DNA of 64,000 bases, from contig CM063244.1 of assembly GCA_032158295.1 (NCBI GenBank), positions 20,772,815-20,836,814 of the forward strand. The letters are read 5' to 3'. This document shows positions 55,026-64,000 of the stretch, one piece after another (position 1 is the stretch's first letter; every line of letters starts with the position of its first letter). The notes under the pieces are model-generated. The model ran no database searches, had not been told where the DNA came from, and saw only the letters and a program-made list of their open reading frames with translations. This stretch comes from Pycnopodia helianthoides (Eukaryota > Echinodermata > Asteroidea > Forcipulatida > Asteriidae). Both the position numbers and the translations under genes were made by a program.

Positions 55026-57130
55026 GGATATAATGCACAGTAGCTGCAGGAAATGGTTTGTCATACATATGTCACTTGGTATTATCGTAACACATTGACT
55101 GACATTTGTAAGTAGGATTTGAAACTTTCCATAGTGGAGACATCGTGTATTAAATGTCTTTATGAGCTGTGGTGGTTCCTCCCTTGATAACACACAATGT
55201 AAGCATGTTAAACATGTTTAGCGCCCTGCCTTTTTGAAAAAAGGAAGGAGGAGGGCCTTTTTTTATTACATTTTTATTACATTTTTTTAAATGGCCGCCT
55301 GACACATTTTTCAAGACAACCGGCCAGCTATTTTTCAAGATGGTTGCCAGCTTTTTTCTTTGTGTTTTTTCAGTGTGCTAAAGTATTAAAATACGATCTT
55401 ATTGTTTTTTCGTCAGAGATCGTAAAAATAATCCTTTAAAAGAGGAGGCGGTCTCTGAAAAGGAAGCGGGAGAGGACGCTAAACAAATTGTTTTTTTATT
55501 TGGCCTAATTTAACTTTAGTCCAGTGAGTCCCAAAAATTGTGACTCCAGCCCAAGGATCCTATCAACAGTAAAACAAACTACTATGATGAAAAGTTCAAT
55601 TGCAACTAAACATTCTCTACTCAATTTTAATTCAAGGATAGCATTTCATATTAAATAGTTTTGAATATCAAATTTCATCAGCAATTCACAATAACCACAA
55701 GTTTAGGATTACAGTGATTTTGGAAGTTATGAGGGTAACTCCAGTGATTTAATAGTTAATAAGCTTACAATGTAAAGTGATACATGCGTTATAAATGAAT
55801 TACAAACCATTTCCTACACAGCTACTGTGCATTATATCAGAGGGAAGGTCTCCTACAAGATAGCTATTACATCTGTTCCAACCATCGTAAGTTTCCAAAA
55901 AAAATATATTTCTAATGAAGCAGTATTAACGTTGGTTAAAGAGGGAAATGCCAGAGGAACATTTGGTACAGACATCAACAAGCAACAATAATATTTCCAG
56001 AGACAGTTCAAACTTTGATTTTCTTCAATTGTACAAAATTTCTTTGACTTGTATTTCTGAAAAGCAAAAGTAACTGGGAAGCCTGGGACTACATTTTGTC
56101 TCACAGTGAACCTTAGTTATCAAACAAAATTTGTTTTTTTCTCCTTGCTGAAGGCGAGACACAAGTGTACCGGTAATTTGGGGTATAGGGAATGCCTCAG
56201 AAGTCCATCTTGATTTCTTTGCATTTTCTTTGTTGACATTTTTTACAACACTGACCAACAATTTGGAAAACTACTGTAAATCACATGGGGAAATAAACAC
56301 GGGGAAGAATTATTACTGTAAATAGCAGAAAGGACAGAGTTGTTTTGCCTCACCACTTTACAGCCGGCTTCCACAGAATTGTATTCCCCTGTGAGCTGTT
56401 CCAAAAAGAGGAAACAACCAAACAGGAGCATCTGGGAATTGTTTGAATATTCATTAAATCGTCTACATGGGGGAATTTTCTGATTTGTATTATTTGGAAT
56501 CTCACTATTCATTTTCCCCATGAGGATGCCGTTATTGGCTTGGTGCCCAGTGATGACAGCCCGCTGCCACACACAGCCCACCACACTCCTCCAATTCACT
56601 CTGTCATGGTATGACACTGTTCGGTGGGAATGTTCAAGTTTTGTCCGGACACCTTCAGGCGTTTGGACGGGATTATCGGCAATAATTTAAAAGCCCCCCT
56701 TGTCCACTGGAAAAATTCCCCGCAGATACCATCTAAATGTCAGGGCAAATGTGATCTTGAATTTATCAATATGCTCCTGTGTGCGCATGAGCTTTGGATG
56801 GTTGTACGATAATGCATGAATGTAAACCTTTAATGATGCAATATCATTATCATTTTTTTTTTACAGTAGTTATAATACGTACTAGAAAACGAGATGTACA
56901 GTAGGTGCATTTTTTTTTACACACATCCATCAAGTATGTTATTTACATGCATGTAATACATCTACGTCATTAGTACAATGCATGATTGTAAACCTTTAAC
57001 GTAGGCCTAAGTCTTTGAGAGTACCGTTGGCACAAAACCAGGACTTAACAAAGCCAAAAGAACAAGGATTCTGTTTGAAGCACCAGGATTTGTTTGTTTC
57101 TCTTTCTAGAAAATACCATATTCACGCACC

Positions 57131-57218
57131 AGGGGTGCGTTTTTGCAGTCGTAACCAATAACTGTTTCTTGGCGAAGACAGAAACAGTTATTGGTTACGG
57201 CTGCGAAAACGCACCCCT
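57131..57218 (+). repeat. 88-nt near-perfect hairpin
   Basis: Arms 57131-57169 and 57180-57218 with a 10-nt loop. Only two positions differ, and both would be G-U pairs in plus-strand RNA. Arm starts AGGGGTGCGTTTTTGCAGTC. Confidence 0.9.
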
Positions 57219-58098
57219 TGATTGTGTCTTTAACCAGCTAGTAGTTAATAAGCAGGACAGTTCTTTTCAGAATTGAGAAGTCTCCCGAAATCTACTACGC
57301 GGTAGTAGAACAAATAGCAAGTTCTCTAAAGACAAAATCTACACAGCAATAGATGTACACATTTGGTGTTACCGCAAACTGAATATAATCTGTGTCTTTG
57401 GCAATAAAAACTAAACATAGGGCAATCTGAACTGTTCATGGGAGAATCAAAACACAATCATACGATACCTGTTGCAAATCAGCTAGACATACAATGTCAC
57501 TCGTTACTTTCTACTGCTCTCCTCTGTGGGACGTACACCAACAATCTGACGAACAAGAATATAAAATGCAGAATGAACTGATGACAATTGATAAAGTCAG
57601 TGAACAAACATTGACTAAAAATAGACAAGAAACAAATTTTTTACTTTCACTTTTCTGACCAAAAACCCCAACACAGTAACTGTTTCCTGACCGGTTTGAA
57701 ATCAGCACCAATGAAAACAGGAAAATAGCATTACCTCATCGCTTAGTTTTAGAGCACACAATGGGAAATTGGGAATATACAATAGGGGGAAAACCCTTGT
57801 AGTTCAGAATTTCCACTGGACCAGAATTTTACTTACAAGACCAGAATCAAAATGAGAAAAGACCAGATTCAAAATGAGTTTTAACAGATAAACTGTTTTT
57901 ATTTGAACAAGCATTAAGAGATTTTTAATCTGCTTTGTCTTATGGTAAATAAACTATAATACTAGGTAGAATTTAAAGCTACCTGTACAATGTATTTGTC
58001 AGACGCAAACTCAACATTTGAACATAATTCGTTATGTAAACAAAGATTACTGAATGGAAAAACGCAAGAATGACGGATTGTTACGACTTGAGTTTCCT

Positions 58099-58250
58099 GG
58101 GGTCGATTTCACAAAACTCTTCCTAACTTAGGACTAGTCCTAGGCAATGCTAAGACAGGACTAGTCTTAAGTTAGGACCAGTAAGTCCTATCTCTTAGCA
58201 TTGCCTAGGACTAGTCCTATTGTAAGGAAGAGTTTTGTGAAATCGACCCC
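58099..58250 (+). mobile_element. 152-bp palindromic MITE
   Basis: GGGGTCGATTTCACAAAACT at the left and its exact complement at the right; inner TAGGACTAGTCCTAGGCAAT and ATTGCCTAGGACTAGTCCTA continue the pairing. A hairpin-forming non-autonomous element. Confidence 0.85.
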
Positions 58251-58924
58251 GTGCCTGTAGCTCGAATCGCTGGCCTCAGGCCTGTGGTCAAATGTAAATT
58301 TCGAGCCTGACGTAGATGTATTACATGCATGTAAATAACATACTTGATGGATGTGTGTAAACAAAGACACCTACATCTCGATTCTAGTATGTATTGTAAG
58401 CACTGTAGAAAAATAAAAAAAAATAAAAAATAAATTGCAACATCTTCATAATTACAATGTTGTTGTTTTTTTTTCCAAAAACTTTCACAATCGAGAACTT
58501 CCCCGCCTGGCAACTGATATCTGTGATTGGAACAATTCTAAACATGACACGAGAGGGCAGGAAGGGAAACAAGGATGTTCCTGCTGATTGTACTATTTTT
58601 TATGAACTAATAAATCACTTTAACTATTTCGCAAAACATGTCATGGATAATGATTACATGCACAGATAAGATTACATGCACAGATAACAACAAATGAATG
58701 TACAGAAAGACCAAAATGTTATCACCTATCAAATAACAACAGTTTTTCATTGCAACATTTGTTCTAGTTTTTAATCAAACAAATCGCTCAAATTTTTAGT
58801 TACACTTTTCATTTGATAATCTCTTATGAGTTTTGTACTTTTGCTTAAATTTCCTTATTTTCTAATGTGAAAGAATAGTTGGGCCTCAGCACTGCAGCAC
58901 CAGTGGACAGTTTAAATGTTTCCT

Positions 58925-59318
58925 TTAAAGGAACATTACAGAATTGGTAAGAAAAAAACTTGTAAAATATACTTTTTGATCACAGATTTACATAAAACTT
59001 ACACGGTCTAATGATGATGATAGTAGAAAACATCCCTTGAAATATTTCTGTCTGAAATGCCATATTTGATGAGAAATTAATAAACTAATTTTCCGATTGG
59101 AGTTTATCGCTCAGTGAGCGTTTTATTCATTTGTTGAATCTATATGATTTCATGCAAATGTGTAATCGGTTTTTCACTATTTTCTCATGACCCAGATGGC
59201 CGATCGATCTCAAACTTCTACAGGTTTGTCAGTTTATGTATATGGTGGATTACATAAAGTGCTTACACTGCCAGCAACTGTTTTGTTAGCAAAAACCAAT
59301 TCTGTAATGTTCCTTTAA
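58925..59318 (+). mobile_element. 394-bp TTAA-flanked MITE
   Basis: TTAAAGGAACATTACAGAAT and the complementary ATTCTGTAATGTTCCTTTAA; outer TTAA at both ends. Interior unrelated to the other TTAA elements. Confidence 0.85.
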
Positions 59319-62300
59319 AATGCTAATTAATGTACACCAAAAAATGTACGGGTTCATTATCAAATTTTATTTGGATATATGTGCTATCATTTTACATACC
59401 AAATACTTACATTTGTAAATGCCCACCGAATCAAACTAGTCCTCCTGATCAGTGTGAATCCGTATTTAAGCAAGTCAAGAAATGAATAAGAATCCAGCGT
59501 GTTACCACAAGAAGCAGCTCCAATAAAATCAATTCCCATCCATATAAGGTACAGTATAAAGTAATAATGTCCACTTCATTCAAGATGACTGGTTATTTAC
59601 CAATGATGAAACAGGATGTGGGATTTAACATCTGCAGTGTACAATATAACCTCAGATTTAATAACTCTGGTTGACAAGGTACCCTGATGATGAAAGCAAG
59701 GGTAGAGGTTGTATTCACGCTTGACAGTTGACACAAGGGATAAAAGGTTAAATGTGCAGAGTCGCATACCTTAACCATGACGTGTACACTGTACACTCAC
59801 TGAGGTGAACAATTTTATTCTCAGTTTTACAACTGTTAGTTTATGTTGATTACTGTTTCAAAATAGTCAGTGTGTGCCGTTCCTATCAGCAATAAAGAGA
59901 CCACTACTACCGCTCTAAAACGTTTTAGTACATGAGTCACGTACACTGTACATTAGTCACGTACACTGTAATACTAATAATACACTGTGTAGCATTCAAC
60001 TTGTACTAACACTAACATTAACAATGTGGTAGAAAATAATTTCATCCAGGTTTTGTTTACACACAGAAATATTGACATGTAAGTTGCAAAGTACATGCAA
60101 ATTTGTGTTTATTTTGATTGACAAATCCTGCATTTTTGTGGTTTATTTCCCAATGCATTTTGGAGGACCAGCAATGAAGTTGGTTTCATCTTCACTGTGG
60201 TGTTAACAACGTACTTGTATCTTAATCATTCTTTTACACGCATACTCCCTGGTGTAACAACACAACTACATGGAGGCCTACTGTACTGTACACCTCCACG
60301 TTTTATAGCCAGAAGTTGACTATTTTGAAACTGTAAAGGTTGAATGCTGCAGGGCAACTCTCACCACTCATTGTGTGATGCAAATAAGATGTCCACCACA
60401 AAGTATTCAAAGAATACAATTTTCTTCCTCTGTGACCCAACCACAGGAGTGGCAAATTGGTGGAAGTAATTGGGGGCAGACAGTGTTGTCTGGGGTCTGT
60501 CCGCTATCAATCAAAATGTCCACTTGGCATTTTTTAAATTGAGTGTACAAAAAAGTTCTGATCTGATAAAATTGATACACGAGAAAAGTTTACAAAGCAT
60601 TTTTAAAAAAGCACCGTTCATTGCACAAATATGTACATACATGTATGTTAATGTAAAAATCCCTTAATTTTAATAAGACATACACAAAAAGTACATGTTT
60701 TCAACAAACCCCATGATGAAAATTAACATGAGCACACCAATCCAACCTTCAAACAATCCAATCAACCCCCTTCATTTTCAACATAACTTATTAATATACT
60801 TAACTTCATATCGGCATCAAAACATTGATTGACGATCAGTCTACTCAATAACTTTCCTCAATAATTTACATGTAAGAGGGTAGTTGTCAGCAGGCCAGAG
60901 CCAGACCTGGTTTTATAAACCAGCCAAACATACAGTAATTGCTAGGCAATTATCCTTCAGCTCCCAAGGTGGAATGCGCTAATGGCCAACATCAAATCCT
61001 TTCATATCTTCTTGTTTTTTCTGTTCAGTTGAACTTGGTGAGTTATGAATAACAGTGAGGTGAAAAATACTCAATCAGCAGCCGATCGCAGCTGCGTTTA
61101 GACCCGAAAAACAAAAACTTCCCAAACATTTCCAAAGCCTCGGGCAGACTATTCCCGTTCCCATGCCTGACTTAGAGAATGACCATGTATATGGTCTAAG
61201 AAAGACAGTTTTTTATCCACTGTAAGATAATTTTACAAAAGTTTAAATACATTTTTAATGTATGTATCGAAGAAAGAGTAGGGCTGAATATTGAGGTTGT
61301 TTAAATTTTCTTCAGACGTTAGCAAATGAATAATTTATTTCAGCAATTTCATTCACTTTTCACTTCTTCAGACTGACAATGACATGTCAATATATTATTC
61401 ATTGTAATTTAAGCTTCGGAAAGGTCAATATATTATTCATTGTAAATTTTAGTAAGTGGTCTGGTGTTTTAAGATTGCATGGTGTGGAAAAATAAGAAGT
61501 ATCTATATTTTGCGGGTACAACCACGCAAAAGGGATGTTGGCTCTGAAAAAAGAGCCGGTGTGGACACCACATTTCGAACGGTATGCTCTCCTCGTCTTC
61601 AGGAGGAAATCTTAGTATTCTCATTTTTGGCTTTTATGTATTATGCATTGGAGTGAACAGCATTTATACTACAGTATTTCTTGGCAAAGGACACCCATCT
61701 ATAGGAAAATTTAATGCCAGACCTTTCCATTTCCAGGGGCACCGAGGCAATGATCTTGGCATAGAAGCTATACCTTCCTTTGCAGAGGTGAAGGCATCAG
61801 GCCTTGCCAAAGTTCACACAAAAAATGTCAACAACAAAATGTTAACATGACACCATACATGTAGCTTTATGGATTTCTGTTGCAGTTAATACTCATGGCA
61901 TAGTAGTTTTATTCAGTGGTTAACTTCCACCAAAAAAAAAATCAATTAATCTTGATGCAAGAATCCCTTTTCAAATGTCACCTGATTGTGACAAAGTCAA
62001 AATCAAGCATCTACACAACCCGTAGGTACATTCACACACAAAACCCACACAAAGTACTAGTTGAAACTTCCTGCAATTTGCTGGAAACGAGCACAAGATT
62101 ACCGCGGATTTGCCTAGAAAATCCCCCATCTTATGAGTAACTGCCCCAATGTCATGAGGCACACAGGGAAACACAGGGAGTCTGTCTGCTATATTTGGAC
62201 ACCAAAGACTACACTGAACAGGTGCATTTACACAGAGGTCACCTTTTCTCCAGCAGCCACTGATGGGGTAGGCCCCTCCCTGGGCTGCCCAACATTCTTC

Positions 62301-64000
62301 AGATAAGAATCACTTTCTTCTGTGGTTTGCCTCAACGATGATACATCATGTCAAAATGTAGCCCAGTGTAAATTGTAACATTATATCTTGATAACCATAC
62401 AAACTCACAGCACAACAGTCTGTGCAACCCAGCAATCCAATTTCATGGCCTATATATTATGTGTATGAACTTACATGTACAAGTACGTAAAAATGTAAAT
62501 ACCACATACATGTACTTAAGAAACATTTCATAGACCAAGCAATAGAGCAAGGTTCCAGACGAAAAACAGTAATCTGATGAGGCTGCAATTTACATTTTTG
62601 TAAATAAATTAAGGCAGCGGAGCGTACACTCATTACACTGTCATGTGATTGTATACAACATGTACAAGGCCTGCAATGTCGAACTGAGAAACTTCCATAC
62701 ACAAAAACAGTTTACTGATTGTAAATGGTACATATCAACATAAATCACATAATTTCCAAACAGTCCCTTACTCAAAAAAAATAATAATAATAATAATAAT
62801 CCCAGACATGTTTACAATAAATGCTGCCCCCCCCCCAAAAAAAGGCCAAGCGACACAATGGTCACTGATTCAGAGTCAGGAATGACTCATCAATAGATGC
62901 TTTTAAACGAACCCATAAAACTAGACATTATAACTAGTGCCTCCAGTAAATTGTGCCAGACACTTCGTGGATTATCTTTCACCCCCATAGGAAAGAGTGC
63001 TGTCCTGACAATAAATATCTCACATGGATGATATCAAATTATGAATTGTGCCCGTGAGCCAGTTACAGTTTCATATTGCTCAATACTTGATGTGCAGCAC
63101 CTAGTTTCAATTTCAAAGTGACATTGATATGATAGTGTAGAAGAGGGGCAAGAACAAAACATCATGCACTTGACTCAGCACACCTGAAGAAAAAAAATGA
63201 ATGTCTCTGATTTTTGCATTGATGGGGCAGGTATCGACCAAAATACAGTTTACATGAACAACGATTCTGTTTTGACTTCCAAAGAGGGACTTTTGGGATG
63301 CTAGGTGTCAGCAGACTAGATCGATTGTTCTCTGCAATGTGCGCTTGCTTAGAACTAATTAAGCAATGGAATTTTACCTGGTATGTCTGCTGCCATCTAG
63401 CGTTCAAAAGTCTCCCGTTGGCCATACCATTACAAAGATCCAATTACAGTTTCAACTGAGACAGCTGGCATTAGGACAATGTGTAATAAGTTTAATTTAT
63501 CATGAGCAAGAAGATAGTGTTAGATTACTTTCATCAAAGAGAAGTTCAGAAGCACGTATTGAAAACCACCTCCGTGGGTATCAATCAAAGAGCAACACCT
63601 TTTTCACCTTCAGAATTTCAGACGAAGACAATTCATTCTAATTATATTTTAAATTCAATAAATTTTAGCTTTTTTCCAAAAAACACGTGGGCGGCCACCT
63701 TGCGCACATGTCCTCGGCTGCTTAAAATCAGTTCAAATCTTGAATTACATGACATAGCTCAATTTCAAACTTTAAAGGCGTCTGTAATTGTTTCCAGATC
63801 CTGTCTAGTTTGAGAAAATCTACCACTCCTTTACAATTAAATGCCAACAGCAACCCACTTTAGCAAACCCTGGGAAAAAAAGACCAATCTTCCTAGACTG
63901 AAGTTATTTAATGAATGGAATCATACATACATGTCATGCTGTGTGCGCTCTAGATCTAAATTCAACAAATTGACAATAAAGAACAAAGTCGACCTCTACT

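Larger units (their letters stand above)
56862..58408 (+). mobile_element. 1.55-kb segment bounded by ~100-bp inverted repeats
   Basis: Arms 56862-56970 and 58308-58408 are reverse complements, with 53 bp identical (starting TTACACACATCCATCAAGTA) and a diverged outer part (TACTAGA...CGAGATGTA). No coding capacity inside. The interior contains a hairpin (57131-57218) and a small MITE (58099-58250). Either an element with long terminal inverted repeats or two opposed copies of one repeat. Confidence 0.65.
29851..64000. other. 34 kb without recognisable coding exons: probable 5' intron/5' flank
   Basis: Every open frame here is short and AT-rich, with no recognisable domain, signal peptide or splice context. 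Because the ATG exon begins at an acceptor, the 5' non-coding exon must lie to the right, so part or all of this stretch is intron of the L1-type gene. I could not locate the upstream exon or a promoter. Dispersed repeats are listed separately; stretches between them (for example 30140-30530, 32110-32930, 35210-36900, 38340-40500, 41570-43160, 43480-47040, 48690-54890, 55030-56860, 59320-64000) show only AT-rich sequence, microsatellites and frequent TACATGTA. Confidence 0.6.

Noticed and set aside
63366..63813. Two overlapping plus-strand frames of 91 and 103 residues
   Set aside because: Unrelated to any family I recognise, no splice or start context, and in different frames of the same AT-rich stretch.

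Overview
The window is animal nuclear DNA: AT-rich, intron-rich and packed with small dispersed repeats. It most likely comes from a marine invertebrate deuterostome, and an echinoderm such as a sea star is my best guess. That guess rests on a single invertebrate-type L1-family gene, many short inverted-repeat elements and tRNA-derived SINEs. The species cannot be proved from the sequence alone.

One protein-coding gene is convincing. On the minus strand, 18 exons between 29822 and 472 join in frame through GT-AG introns into the first ~1018 residues of an L1CAM/neuroglian-type cell-adhesion molecule. The order is signal peptide, a 48-nt acidic microexon, six Ig domains, then four fibronectin type III (FN3) domains. 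The reading frame is open through every junction, and each Ig domain keeps its two cysteines and core tryptophan. The gene runs off the left edge in phase 1, so any further FN3 domain, the transmembrane segment and the cytoplasmic tail lie outside. The ATG exon starts at an apparent splice acceptor (29850), so at least one non-coding 5' exon and the promoter lie further right, perhaps beyond 64000.

Layout: 1-19214 holds exons 2-18 with repeat-rich introns. 19215-29755 is a 10.5-kb intron between the signal-peptide exon and the microexon. 29851-64000 has no credible coding sequence and is read as a large 5' intron and/or 5' flank.

The introns and the right half are a dense record of non-autonomous transposons. 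There are TTAA-flanked elements, a family ending in GGGCCCAATTTCAT, a 1.87-kb TA-flanked element with seven copies of a 15-bp motif inserted into a TTAA element, three tRNA-derived SINE types, a near-perfect 181-bp inverted duplication, and an inverted pair with 53 identical bp per arm. Where one element splits another, the order of insertion can be read directly.
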